From contig NC_090448.1 in assembly GCF_031143425.1 (NCBI RefSeq), forward strand, positions 337,645,177 to 337,709,176: a stretch of 64,000 bases of DNA, in the 5' to 3' direction. Below the pieces are notes generated by a model. That model worked only from the letters and a program-made list of their open reading frames with translations, searched no databases and was not told where the DNA came from. A program made the translations under genes and the position numbers. Below, piece after piece: positions 46,360-57,016 of the stretch (its first letter is position 1; the number at the start of each line of letters is the position of its first letter). This stretch comes from Pleurodeles waltl (Eukaryota; Chordata; Amphibia; Caudata; Salamandridae).

Positions 46360-47911
46360 GACAGTAGAGGTTTCAAATCTGTTCCTCTCAGGAAAACAAG
46401 TGCAAGTTGTAGGAACCTCAAATGAGCAAAAACACAATTTCTGTCAAGTTCTCTGTAAACATAGGGCCGCTAGCAGAGGACCATCACTTTGCAATATGTT
46501 ACTCCAGGGATTTACTCTGCAAGTTAAATTGTGTGATTTATTGTACACAGGACGATGTGGAACTCCAGACACATGATGAGGATGTAGATTTTAAACTGAA
46601 ATCACGAGAAACAGCAGTTGAGTTGTTCCATGTCCTAACTGGAGAAGACATACTTTGTGAGTTAAGAGATTCAGTGAAAGAGGAAGTCTGAGATTTTACA
46701 GGGAAGAACACTGGTCTGATCAAGAACATGGAACTCATGAGAATCACAGCAAAGCTTTATGCAATGTACCCACAAACTCCCCAATACAACCTCACACTCA
46801 ATGGGTGGCAGGAATTATGTGTATGATTGAATCTATGCTAAAGTAAGGCGTTTTAAAAGAAATATTAGGGAGTCCATGCAGCTCACCTGTGATGGGTTTC
46901 CAGAAATCAAATAAAAAGTGGAGGATAGTTCAGGACTTGAGAAAGGTGAATCAAAATGTTGTTCTATGTCGTCCCATGGTACTGAATCCTGCTGTGATAT
47001 TTTCCAAATTCCATGTGATGCCGAGTGTTCCTCTGGCATTGATCTATGTCAAGCATTCTTTCACGTTCCCTTACATGATGATAGTCAGCTCCTTTCAGAG
47101 AAAACTCTGTCATGTTGCTGAATCCCACAGGAGTATACAGAGGTCCCCTCAAACTTCAATCAGATACTGAAGAACAATCTGGGGAACATACAGTTGCCAT
47201 GCAACTCAATTTTGGTCTAATACATTGCTGACTTATGATAGTGTTGATAACGCAAGAGGCATGTAAGCAAGATACTATTGCGTTCCTCAATCACTTAGCT
47301 GATATTTTCAGAGGAAGGGTCTCTATCTAGGACATCACATTGAGAAAGGTAAGCGATCAAAGGACTTAGCTCTACAGTCCTGAGAATGAACAACCCATGA
47401 AACAGAGAGATGTTCCTGAGTATGATGGGCTACAGTCATCAGTAGATTCTCAATGTTTCCCTAGTGGCTAAGCCTCTAAAGAGACTTACACATAATCATA
47501 ATTTGGATATGCTACCCTGGAACAACAATTTCATAAGTGCCTTCCTAGAGCTCAGCCAGAAACTCTGCAGCGCTTCAGATATAGGAATGCCGGATCATGA
47601 AAAGGACTTTGTATTGTACTGTCAGAAATGTGAAGGATGTGCATTGTCAGTTTTGACACAGACACACACAGAAGCAAAACAGCCAGTAGCTTACTTCTAT
47701 GCCCCACTTGATCCAGTGGCAGCAGTGCTTCATGGATGTCTAAAAGCTGTAGCTGCAGTGGGTGTTAGTATCCAACAGTGCAAAGTCATTGTTATGGCCT
47801 ATTCGCTTACTGTGATGGTTCAACATTCAGTTCAGATTTTACTGACCCACACTCAAACACAGCACATGGCAAACAGCAGACTTAGCAACTATGAGCAAGT
47901 GATTTTAGTTA
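46360..47911 (+). pseudogene. Retroviral protease/reverse transcriptase pseudogene
   Basis: A protease C-terminal segment is visible at 46422-46691 (RDLLCKLNCVIY). The reverse transcriptase follows from about 46840: KWRIVQDLRKVNQNV, then (other frame) DLCQAFFHVPLHDDS, then TEDTIAFLNHLA-like text. The catalytic Y-x-D-D box appears as YIADL, so it is inactive. The thumb/connection and RNase H approach is open at 47464-47911 (FVLYCQKCEGCALSVLTQTH, then KQPVAYFYAPLDPVA). The open frame runs on by chance to 47949, into the neighbouring LTR. At least five frame changes occur. Confidence 0.8.
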
Positions 47912-48110
47912 TGAAGTGTCTTGCGTCATTTAGAATGGAACCTTTCTGACTCCCACTTTACTCTGTATCAATGTGACATAATCACTAGAATAGAATCTAC
48001 TGAAAGCTTGGTTTAGCATGTTGGGTACAGGCTTAGGAATAAAGACGTGATTTACAGCTCCGTGTGTGGCCTTGTCATTGGCAAGTTCCCAGGCTGGGGG
48101 AGTCACTACA
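47912..48110 (+). mobile_element. 5' LTR of nested Ty3/gypsy element
   Basis: This 199-bp segment aligns end to end with 54201-54409 at roughly 75-80% by eye, including CTTTCTGACTCCCA, TAATCACTAGAATAGAAT, AATAAA (48038-48043) and TTCCCAGGC. It begins TG and ends CA. Two bases downstream is a plausible primer-binding site, TGGTGACAAGATAGGGG (48113). The divergence between the two LTRs says the insertion is old. Confidence 0.75.
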
Positions 48111-48689
48111 ACTGGTGACAAGATAGGGGATAAGTAACCAAAAGAAGATAGTGCTCTCCTGGAGAGTTTGCTGTGGTCCAAGCAAACTGCTTGTGCATGC
48201 CACGTGTGCCTTCATTGAAGTGCATAGTTAGAGGTTGGTGTATTTGGAGTCAAAGCAAAGCTCCAGCCAATATGAAGCGTGTGAATGGAAAGAAAGTTTT
48301 ACTAAGAAGTCTATGCATTGTTGGTCAAGAAACTACGACCAAGAGCATACAAAAAGTAGATCGCTGCCATGTAAAATAAAGTTATACATTGTATGGAGTG
48401 TTAACACTGAAGGCGGATTCAACCAGGTTTAAAAAGCACATTTAAAGACAATCATAATTTGCTATATATTATTACGAATAATAGCGCTGGCTGACATAAG
48501 AAGTAGAAAGGAAGCATACTGCTAATATTCTTACTAGAGTCTTGGTAAGTGGAGCTTTAAGAGCTCAGCACCGGGTGGGGAGACCCAAGAAGAAGCACTG
48601 AGATTGTGCTTACTGAGCTTTCCAATACCTGAAGCAGCAGGCCATCAAAGCTGTCAGCTAGCAGTTCAGAACAACTCCAGAGGTCTCAA

Positions 48690-49410
48690 TAAGTGGTGGA
48701 GCTCAGATGGAGGCCAAGAAGAAGGTTAAAACATAAAAGACTGTCCTGGATGACATGGAGGCTGAACCATCGTCAGGCCTCAGTGATGATGCAGATCCCC
48801 AGGGACAGTGGTCAGCATCTGACAGAGCTCCACCCTAAATGTCAGCCGCTCCCAAAAAACAGTTACAATGCTGCATTCTTCCTGAATCTACTACCACCTT
48901 TCAATACCGCCAAAAAGCAAAATAATGGCAATAAATGGACTGCGTGGATAGAGACATTTGAAAATTTCATTGATACTCTTGAAGAGGATGATAACAGAAA
49001 GATTAGCAAATATCTCAAAAATGTGGCTGGTGTGAAATAAGTCATACAGAAAATGCTGAAAACTGACAAAGAAGTCACATACCATCTGATTAAGAGTGCA
49101 TACAACCTTAAAGTCAATCTAATACCAAACGTTGATTATGAACGATACGTTTTCAGTCAAGGACATCAAAGAGTTGGTGAAACAATCTATGAATTGGTCT
49201 TGACAAGCTCATCAGACACTGTAAATTCAATGAATTTAACAAATGAAGAAGCCATGTGGCATAGAGTTATCGATGGATACTTGTCCAGTTCATTCAGACA
49301 ACGAATGCTCAGAGAAACTCTTAGCCTGGAGTGAGTGTTGATGGCTACCAAAGCTAAGGAATGTGCTGAGAAACAAGCTGCTGCCATGGACTCCAGAGAT
49401 TCCCAGTGCG
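48690..49410 (+). pseudogene. Ty3/gypsy gag pseudogene
   Basis: Gag packages the element RNA. The recognisable core is LLPPFNTAKKQNNGNKWTAW at about 48885-48945, then FENFIDTLEEDDNRKISKYL, and after a stop at 49038 the frame continues with NLKVNLIPNVDYERYVFSQG, GHQRVGETIYELVL and SMNLTNEEAMWHRVIDGYLS. This is the usual capsid order of vertebrate gypsy gag. Stops at 49038 and 49332 break the frame. A downstream FRCG/PHKEMSPAS segment (about 49490-49540) is the remains of a Cys-rich nucleocapsid. Confidence 0.75.
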
Positions 49411-49879
49411 AGTCAGTCATGAGTGTGAATTGTAATCTGTAACAAAAGACTGAAGGACACAAAGTGATGTCTACATGTAAAAACAAATTGTGTTTCAGAT
49501 GTGGATTTTTGTTTCCACACAAAGAAATGAGTCCCGCCAGTTGGACAAATATGCAAAGGCTGTGGTAAAGAGACCCAAATTGTGACGATGTGTAAAGTAA
49601 AAGAAAAAAGTGTGTCACAGAGTGAAGACAAAATGGCTACCAGAACGTTCCAGAAGCAACATTCGACGCACGCCCACAAGGACAAGCAGCGACATCAGTT
49701 GAGGCAAATAGATACTAAACTAAGTCGTTCGTCATCTAAATCACCGTCAAATAATTCTTCCACCTCAATCATAAGAGAAAGGGAAGAAAGTGATTGTGCT
49801 GTGTCGATGTTGAAGAATAATGTCAGTCAAAGAAAAGTCAATATGCCAAAGCAACAAAACCATACAAACACTATCCAAA

Positions 49880-50640
49880 GATTATATTGCAAATAAATGG
49901 ATGCTCAATACCTTTCATTATCAACAGTGGTGCATCGATAAATATAGTGCCTGAAGAGAAACACAATGAATTGTCTCCATTACCGCAGCTTATGCCGTTG
50001 AAGACCAAAGTGTATACTTGGGCTGCACTGACACACATGAACAGTCACAGTTCATTTGTAGTGTCAGTGAAATATAAGAAAGCATAGGTACAAGCACCAA
50101 TCCATGTGCTTCAATGTACATGTCTTTTTGATCAGTTTTAACATGGCTGCTGACATGGGACTGATTTCTAAATTACAACATTAATGCACATAACAAAAGA
50201 GTACGTCAATTCCCTTCATTGTTTCATAGGTTAGGAAAGTTAGACTGTGAAAGTAAAGCTGCACATTAATGAGGATGTCTGTCCTGTTGCTCAGAGACAT
50301 GTACGAGTTGCTTTTCATTTACAAGAAGCTGTTGAAAAAGAACTTGAATCATTACTTAAGCATGACATCATTGAGTGTTCCACTGGTCCAACACCACGGG
50401 CTTCTCCCATAATAGCAGTGCCCAAAAAGGACAGTGAAGGAGCTGTGTGCATATTTGTTGACATGCATCAGGCACACAAAGCAAATGAATGAAATCGACA
50501 TCCATGGCTGCAGATTGCTGACATGATAACTCAACTGAATAGTGCCAAGGTCTTTTCTTGACGTGCTTTGAATAAAGGTTATCGTCAGTAGGAACTTGAA
50601 GAAAGCTGCAGGTACATCACAATATTACAGCCATATTTAT
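49880..50640 (+). pseudogene. Ty3/gypsy protease and 5' reverse transcriptase pseudogene
   Basis: The aspartic-protease site reads INGCSIPFIINSGASINIVP, where the catalytic Asp of the D-S/T-G triad is Asn, so it is inactive. About 160 bp later the reverse transcriptase begins: VKLHINEDVCPVAQRHVRVA, EAVEKELESLLKHDIIEC, SPIIAVPKKDSEGAVCIFVD, then DMITQLNSAKVFS after a stop. Homology ends abruptly near 50630, before the catalytic palm motifs. The spacing and order are those of gypsy pol. Confidence 0.8.
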
Positions 50641-51600
50641 TGACAGTTGTACCATATTTATCTGCATTCCATATGTTGGATCTGTTTTGTTAGCGGTGAG
50701 GTGAAGGTATGTTCTGACCCTCACTTAGCAGCGAAATACATACTCCGTGTTATAGAGTGGTAGGTAATTCTTCATACTCATCTCTTCCACTTCTACATTT
50801 AACCTTTAAGTATTGAGATGAGTGATTACCATCTTAGTCCAACATGGCGGCCATTTCTGCCATGTTATATCACATGATTGTTAGCAGTCTGCTTTCGGAG
50901 TCTAGTTTTGGGCACGGGTGCGGCATGCTGCGACATTTCTGCTCAATTTATCAACGGGACCTTGTTCGAGATGTCGGGTTCTTACTTATTGCAATACCAT
51001 TTCCACCTGGGTATAGGAATCAGAGTTATACTTTTTCTCTCTCAATAATAGGGAAGTTAAGAGCCCTTAATGCTGGGCAGGTGTGACTTATGTGTTTTAA
51101 GGATGGATAGTGGTTCATTGCTGTATTTTTTTTATTCTAGGTTTATACACACTTTTCTAAAAGTTTGTTAGCCGTATCAATATATCCCATAGCAGCCGGC
51201 CCTCTGCTTAATCATTTCTTTCTTCATTAACTGTTTGTGCCTAAAGTGAGAGATTTTCCTCAAGATTTTTTTCTGGTAAGTTGTGTCTCTTTAGGGCATT
51301 GGGAGATTAGTTCAGGTACTCATCGGGTGTCACAATGGTGGGGTTAGTGTTTTTTTTTATTAGTTTGGGTTATTGGAGATTATTTGTCTTACACTATAAC
51401 TGGTGTTAGTTCACAAATTAAGTTGCATGGCACTTTTTGGGGCACACTTGGCTTGATTTACTTTTCTTTTTAGTAGGTGTTATAATTATTATAGGTTGGG
51501 TGATCGGTGGCTACAATCATTTTAATATACTGTGTATCACTGCTTATGATTTTTGGGCAATGACAATTGCGCATTGTGAAATTTGTTGCAGGAGTGATCT
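50641..51600. other. Unclassified AT-rich insertion in the gypsy element
   Basis: Nothing coding seen. The frame 50844-51086 lacks motifs. The junction near 50635 is abrupt. Confidence 0.45.
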
Positions 51601-51602
51601 AC

Positions 51603-51660
51603 AGTGGATGTCCTGAAGAAGGCATCTTTGCAACGAAACGTGCGTTGATTTAATTGCTGT
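51603..51660 (+). other. Hammerhead-ribozyme-like motif, best-preserved core
   Basis: The core CTGAAGA (51613-51619, fits CUGANGA) is followed by an imperfect stem II (GGCA-TCTT-TGC-AAC), GAAA (51635-51638), a 3-bp stem III ACG-TG-CGT, and a GTT cleavage triplet (51644-51646) that satisfies NUH. Bases GAT after it pair with GTC just before the core as a short stem I. All invariant positions that I can check are present; the weak parts are stem I length and a two-base bulge in stem II. Such minimal type-I forms are reported in Penelope-like elements. Confidence 0.5.
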
Positions 51661-52230
51661 GTTTGTTCTGTTATGTCAAAGAGATGTTGTTAGCAATTAC
51701 TGGATATCTTTACAGATGACTATTATATTGTACAATGAATTAAGCCAGTAACAAATGTTGGTATAGTCTTAACCAAATATTCTATCAACTATACTGGATG
51801 CTTTGACTATTGAAAATGTCCAGATCACATGTCTTGGATACCTTTGTTCCTGCCATCTAGTTTATTTGTTGAATGATGTGTGATTGTGGAAGCGAAAGGT
51901 GAATTAATGTATTGTACATATGGAATATAAGGGATATTGGTTTTAATTGAATGAATTTTGTACATGTATATATTTAAATTTGTGTTATGGAATAATAAAC
52001 TGTATAGCTGCGTCAATTGGTGATTGTTGCACATTTGATATGCCCTCTTTTATGATGTTAATTTCCTCATGCAGTCAGGTATAATATGTATAGTGTCCTT
52101 CGTTTATTACTATTTAGTTGCTGATTCTTTACCGTCTCTAGCAGCTTCCTGTAACCAGATCAGATGATCAAAGTGCCATGAAGATTGATTGAAGAAAGTT
52201 AGTTATATATGTTTACAAATAACTTATATA
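51661..52230. other. Unclassified AT-rich DNA
   Basis: Nothing supportable; it may be the remainder of the element that carries the hammerhead-like motif. Confidence 0.35.
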
Positions 52231-52240
52231 TCTCTCTCTC

Positions 52241-52270
<30 letters not shown>
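52231..52270. repeat. (TC)n-(TA)n microsatellite
   Basis: TCTCTCTCTC followed by a TA run broken by one CA. A second AT run lies at 52868-52886. Confidence 0.9.
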
Positions 52271-52271
<1 letters not shown>

Positions 52272-54140
52272 TCACTTAAAAAACACAGGTTCCAAGGATG
52301 TTATAGGTAGGCTCACATTTTAAATGCACCAAATCATAGAAATTCACCTGTTATAGTTAGAGTTATCTCAAGTAACTAACTCGTGCCCTAAGATAACGAT
52401 AACTCGCAACCGGGGACATTTCTTAGTTGAAGTGTTGGCAACCAGATCGGGAGGGTGTGCAAAGCCTTCGCAAACCTATACTATACAGGCAAATTTGGAC
52501 TTTCTATAATTTCACAACTACTAAAAGGATTTACATCAAATAACAAAAAGGTCGCTAAGGGGACCAAGAATTAGCCCTTTTGCCAAATTTGGTATAATTC
52601 CATCTAGCAGTTTGGGTGCTATGGCTGTTCAAAATCCCTATGAAAAAAATAAATGGGGAAAACATGTTTTGTTATTTTTCTCGGCCCCCGCTTAAAAGAT
52701 CACCCCAAGATTTTCCAGTAAGCAGCTGAAGTGAGTGTTGTATTTTCCTAGAAAAGTTTGTGAAGATTCATCAAATGGTGCCAAAGTTTTTAGCAAAACA
52801 AAAAACACTTTTTCTATAGAAACTAGGTCCTAACTATAACTACCTAATGGTGACTGCCAGTAGGTAATATATATATATATATATATTCACTGAATAAACC
52901 AAAGGTTACAGGGACATTAGAGTTTGGTTCTGAATTTACGCATACAAAACCATAGATATTCAGCAGTTATAGTTATTTCAAGTAACTATAACTCAAGTCC
53001 TAAGGTAACTATAACTTGCGCCCTTGCCATGCACAGTCTTATCAATAATTGTATCTCAAATGTTGCAGTGATAATATCAAAGATGTAATAGATCTCATCA
53101 ATGATCTAATATGTGGAGTAATAAGCTGTGCATGGTGAAGGCGTGAGCAGTAGTTACCTTAGGGTGCAAGTTATAGTTGCTTGAAATAACTATAACTGCT
53201 GAATTTCTATGGTTTGTATGAGTAAATTAGAATCTAACTATAAAGTTCCTATAACCTTTGTTGTTTTCAGTTGTATTTCTATGGGTTTTTAACATAAAGT
53301 AATTTTAATTACTATACGTTAATCCAACATGAGTGTCTAAATGGGCGAATGAGACTCTGAGTGCATGTATGAGTAAATGAATTATTGTATGAATGAGTCT
53401 GTGAATGTTTTGTTTTTTACATTTGTATTGCATTTTCTCAAATATCGTCAGATATTCTTGGACACTCTTGAATATTCAAGGAATATCACTCATGGTGAAG
53501 AAAAATCATTTAAAACCCATAATTTGACCCTAAAACACCCCTATATCACATCCCTGTGGGCCGGGTACCTCCACCATGACCCCTTAAACAACATATCATT
53601 TTAATTTTCAGTATCGGGTCCCTCTCTCATGACACAAAATATCAAGCGCAACTTTCTAGTCAGGTTGTGGCCAGCCAATTATAGCGCTTCTATTTGTGTG
53701 CGCATTCACAAAAATCTGTGAATATTTGCGATTTATTTGTGGCCAGAGATGTACAATATGATATTTTCCTTTATTTCTAGTAAACTCGTGAATGAATTTA
53801 CACCAAATAACCAAAAGCACAATCTGCATACCGAAAGCTAGCTTTCTGCCAAATATGGTGTAATTCTGACAAGCGGTTCGGGCTGTAGTCGTGTCTGAAG
53901 GTATAGGAATCAACATGGTAAACACAACTTTTTTGACCACCCCCACTTTTCCTCAGCCTCCGATTGACAGATCGCCCTGAACTTTTTCATGCGCAACAAA
54001 AACACCGGGCACTTTTTTTTTGCAAACTTTCATGAAGATTCGTCGAACAGTGCCAAAGTTATAAGTAAGTCAAAAAACGCTTTGACTATGGAAACATGGT
54101 TCTAACTGTAACTATAGCGACTGCCAGTAGGTAATATATA
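52271..54140. repeat. Composite dispersed repeat: direct ~400-bp copies and an inverted pair
   Basis: The segment 52480-52868 and 53740-54135 are direct copies (shared: CCAAATTTGGTATAATTC-type phrase, TGCCAAAGTT, and the end GACTGCCAGTAGGTAATATATAT). Arms 52887-53043 and 53121-53275 are inverted copies with an ~80-bp loop; both hold ACCATAGATATTCAGCAGTT- and AGTTATTTCAAGTAACTATAA-like text, and 52274-52435 is a third, diverged arm. No coding motif is present. Family unknown to me beyond a resemblance to common amphibian repeats. Confidence 0.6.
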
Positions 54141-54186
54141 TCTGTGTGTAAGACTAATGATTTATAAAAAAATTAAGTGTTCTTTT

Positions 54187-54200
54187 AAGAAAGGGAGAGA
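54187..54200 (+). promoter_or_regulatory. Polypurine tract of the gypsy element
   Basis: AAGAAAGGGAGAGA directly abuts the right LTR start TGTATTGTC. In LTR retrotransposons this tract primes plus-strand DNA synthesis. Confidence 0.65.
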
Positions 54201-54409
54201 TGTATTGTCTTACATGTTTTAGATCCAAACCTTTCTGACTCCCAGCGGACTCAGTATCAATGTGCTATAATCACTAGAATAGAATGTAATTAAATCTTGT
54301 TTTAGAATGTTGGGTTCACAGGTACACAAAGAGGAATAAATATGTGTTATTTACAGCTCCGAGTGTGCCTTCGTCATTGGTGGGTTCCCAGGCGGTGGAA
54401 GATGCTTCA
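54201..54409 (+). mobile_element. 3' LTR of nested Ty3/gypsy element
   Basis: A 209-bp segment from TGTATTGTCTTACATG to GATGCTTCA that aligns along its whole length with 47912-48110. It contains AATAAA at 54335-54340 in the same relative place as its partner. Confidence 0.75.
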
Positions 54410-55334
54410 AGTAGTATACTGTATGCCCTCTTATTTATCTACATTGACCTATTGGCTGCACCACAGATGTTCTGTCTGTGCCTCTAGTGTTGTGCTGATG
54501 TCTGTCTCCAGTGAGTACCTTTGATCTTGCTTGTAAAGGTGTCACCTCATGGTATTTCAGGAGTTGGGGTGCATTGTTCATTCATGTTGGTCCCGAACAT
54601 GTTTCTTCTGTGGCATGGGTTCTCAGGGAGGTGGAAGTGCCAATTGGGGGTTTATGGTCTTCTCCTACATTTCTTGATTGCTATACATGCAGATTTGCCT
54701 GTGGCATATTGCCTATACTCCTGTTCCTCTTTTTTTACTAGGCCAAATTTGGTGGTGTGTTTTGTTCATGCTAAATAAGTTTCACCTCCAGGTGTAGGCA
54801 TGAGAAATAACCCAGTATTTTGCTGGAGCACTGACCCCTGCTCTTCCAGATAACTATCAACCAACATGAACGGGTTCCTTAAGTACTAGGCATAATGGAG
54901 GAATGGGTGGGCAGGTTTATGCAAGCAAAGGAACCCCATCTATTAGAATAAGTTGATAAGCTGTGATTCTCGTCCGAAAGTGGTTGCCTGTCAATTGATG
55001 TACTCTGCATAACATTTAATTGTTTGCCTTTTGTAATATCCTCTTGCTACCAGTGATACCCACAGCAAACATACAAAATGATATTCAATATAACACAAAC
55101 AAGCACTTACACTAAATTTGTAAAATGCGTGTTTTGTAATAGAAACATTATTGGAAAAATAAAACATAAATATATGAAAACAACATCATTTCTATTACAA
55201 TAGGGACTTTAATTATGCAAAGAAAACAACGTTCTCCAAATATTGGCTACTTAATCAAACATGGAAAGAAAATTAAAATATAGTGGTCACTAAGGGCTTC
55301 CGGTTGTGTCCTGATGTCTTAAATGTCTTTCTAG
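54410..55334. other. Unclassified DNA between gypsy and ERV-L-type elements
   Basis: Nothing supportable; no continuation of the interrupted retroviral pol was recognised. Confidence 0.4.
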
Positions 55335-55339
55335 GACCC
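55335..55339. repeat. 5-bp target-site duplication GACCC (left)
   Basis: GACCC precedes the left LTR directly and recurs at 60727-60731 after the right LTR. Matching duplications show that the element is a single insertion, still bounded by its original ends. Confidence 0.9.
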
Positions 55340-55453
55340 TGTCCTGCTATTTGATGGAATTTTGTTTTGACCAATGACTTTGTGTTTCACCACTGCGCAT
55401 ATTAGTTGCTCAATGTTCACCAGTAGCACATGGTATGTTTTGTTCAGTTGAGC

Positions 55454-56211
55454 CGCCTATTGGCTTTGACATGGCATTAGCCATTACTTTCTGTATTCAG
55501 TTTAGCCGTCTATGGGCTTTGACATTGCATTAGTCATTACATTCTGTATTGTGCCTATTGGCTTTGACATGGCATTAGCCATTGCTTTCTGTATTCAGTT
55601 TAGCCGCCTATGGGCTTTGACATTGCATTAGTCATTACATTCTGTATTCTGCCTATTGGCTTTGACATGCTGTATCCAGTCTAGCCGCCTATTGGCTTTG
55701 ACATTGCATGCCTATTGACTTTGACATGATGTATTCAATTTAGCTGCCTATTGACTTTGACATGCTATTAGATATTCTGCCTATTGGCTTTGACATGATA
55801 TCATATATTCCGCTGCCTATTGGCTTTGACATGATATCATATATTACACTTTGTATTCAGCCTAACTGCCTATTGGCTTTGACATGATATTCAGCTCCGC
55901 TGCCTATTGGCTTTGACATGATATTCAGCTTAACTGCCTATTGGCTTTGACATGATATTAGACATTGCATTTTGTATTCAGCTCCGCTGCCTTTTGGCTT
56001 TGACATGATATTATACATTGCATTTTGTATTCAGCTCAGCTGCCTATGGGCTTTGACATGATATAAGACATTGCATTTTGTATTCAGCTTAGATGCCTAT
56101 TGGCTTTGACATGACACTAGACATTGCATTTGATATTTAGGTTAGCTGCCTATTGCCTTTAACATGACATTGCATTTGATATTTAGGTTAGCTGCCCATT
56201 GCCTTTAACGT
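55454..56211. repeat. Tandem array of ~18 inverted-CCAAT units in the 5' LTR
   Basis: The unit GCCTATTGGCTTTGACATG recurs about 18 times with spacers of roughly 5 to 60 bp, often CATTGCATTTTGTATTCAGC. About ten units keep ATTGGC, the reverse complement of GCCAAT, the NF-Y box; others read ATGGGC, TTTGGC, ATTGAC or ATTGCC. A second copy of the array lies at 59325-60082. Repeated CCAAT boxes in U3 suggest enhancer function; no binding data are available here. Confidence 0.85.
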
Positions 56212-56650
56212 GGAGTTAGACATTGCAGTTGAGAATAGTTCTGTATTTTTCCAAGCTGTGTTTTTGCACCAGAGAACCAAGATGTTTTGCTCTCACAGTA
56301 GACTAGACCTGATAAGAGAGAGTACATGGGCGTCGTTTCTCTTCCCTTGAGCTTGGGAACAGGAGTAGTCTTGGAGACCTGGCCAGTCTCCAAAAGGCTT
56401 GCTCAGTTTCCCAGGTCTGAGGGGAGGGGGCACACCTTTGTAACGAATGTAACAGGCTGCAGAGAGTCAGATTCGAATCTGCCGGACCTCGTGCTGGAGC
56501 TTGGCGCAGGCTGCCAGCAATCCCGTGTGGGTAGATGAATCTCTCTTTCTCGCGGTTGACAGGGGTCCTCAGCTTGCAGACCTTAGAAAGATGAAGCTGT
56601 GAATAGTTCCCACACGGTGAAGTATTTGTTTTGCTTTGCATTCAATATCT

Positions 56651-56658
56651 TATAAATA
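56651..56658 (+). promoter_or_regulatory. TATA box of the 5' LTR
   Basis: TATAAATA lies downstream of the CCAAT array and about 110 bp before the poly(A) signal, the expected order for a U3 promoter. Its copy is at 60522-60529. Confidence 0.7.
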
Positions 56659-56760
56659 TAACCTGCTGTGTATATTGCAAACTGATATATTTTGTTTGAT
56701 TAACGCGGACTTGAAAGCTACTAATTCGTCATTCATTCATAAACATTGTGGTTGGGGAAG

Positions 56761-56777
56761 AATAAAATAACAATAAA
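56761..56777 (+). terminator. Tandem poly(A) signals in the LTR
   Basis: Two AATAAA hexamers (56761-56766, 56772-56777) are followed by TTTCTGTTGTGTTATGTT, a GT-rich downstream element. The copy at 60632-60648 in the 3' LTR would end the element transcript. Confidence 0.75.
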
Positions 56778-56857
56778 AGTCTTCTTTGACCTCAGAAGTG
56801 CATTTCTGTTGTGTTATGTTAGTGCTTAGAAACTAAATAAGAGGAAAGCACTACAAT

Positions 56858-56875
56858 TGGTACCAGGAGTGGGGT
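56858..56875 (+). promoter_or_regulatory. Primer-binding site, tRNA-Leu(UAA)
   Basis: TGGTACCAGGAGTGGGGT, two bases after the LTR, is the exact reverse complement of the 3' end (with CCA) that I expect for vertebrate tRNA-Leu(UAA). Leucine priming gave the ERV-L group its name. Confidence 0.85.
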
Positions 56876-57016
56876 CGGTCATTAAGAGGTGATTAAAGGG
56901 GTTTGACGAGTTAGTAGATTTCTAAGTGCACACTTTAAAAGTGTAATTGTTTTTTGTTGTTTGGAGAATTACAGAAATTGTTTTCTGTTTGGAGAATCAC
57001 AGTAGCACGGCAGACC

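Larger units (their letters stand above)
44341..47911 (+). mobile_element. Decayed endogenous retrovirus (gamma/epsilon-type), gag-pro-pol, 3' part cut
   Basis: Gag, a protease tail, and reverse transcriptase with connection follow in retroviral order on the + strand, over many frameshifts. The sequence stops being retroviral at about 47911, where the left LTR of a Ty3/gypsy element begins. No retroviral continuation is recognisable after that element's right LTR (54410 on). The exact 5' limit is unknown. Confidence 0.75.
47912..54409 (+). mobile_element. Ty3/gypsy retrotransposon, old, internally disrupted
   Basis: Two related LTRs (47912-48110, 54201-54409) frame a 6.5-kb unit. After the primer-binding site come gag (48690-49400), a Cys knuckle, protease and the start of reverse transcriptase (to about 50630). 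The rest of pol is absent; 50640-54180 holds other repeats, so pol was deleted or displaced by insertions. A polypurine tract (AAGAAAGGGAGAGA, 54187-54200) precedes the right LTR. No clean target duplication is visible (TAGTTA left, AGTAGT right). Confidence 0.7.
55340..56855 (+). mobile_element. 5' LTR of the ERV-L-type element
   Basis: The LTR starts TGTCCTGCTATTTGATGG and ends GAAAGCACTACA. From about 55454 to 56211 it is a tandem array of inverted CCAAT units; then comes a mixed GC region, a TATA box (56651), AATAAA (56761 and 56772) and a GT-rich tail. By the usual LTR layout U3 ends near 56680 and R near 56795. The 112-codon antisense frame at 56303-56641 is present in both LTRs, but only because they are copies; no motif supports it. 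Confidence 0.9.

Noticed and set aside
47912..47949. Last codons of the retroviral pol frame
   Set aside because: These bases belong to the gypsy LTR, as the alignment with 54201 onward shows; the frame is open by chance.
55454..56211. CRISPR-like array of repeats and spacers
   Set aside because: Repeats are diverged, spacers are variable in length and partly repeated, there are no cas genes, and the array lies in an LTR of a vertebrate element.
56303..56641. 112-codon antisense frame present twice (also 60174-60512)
   Set aside because: The duplication is explained by LTR identity; there is no independent evidence of coding.
56954..57016. Upstream extension of the 587-codon ORF by 21 codons
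   Set aside because: It would need a TTG start; the first in-frame ATG is at 57017 with a good context.
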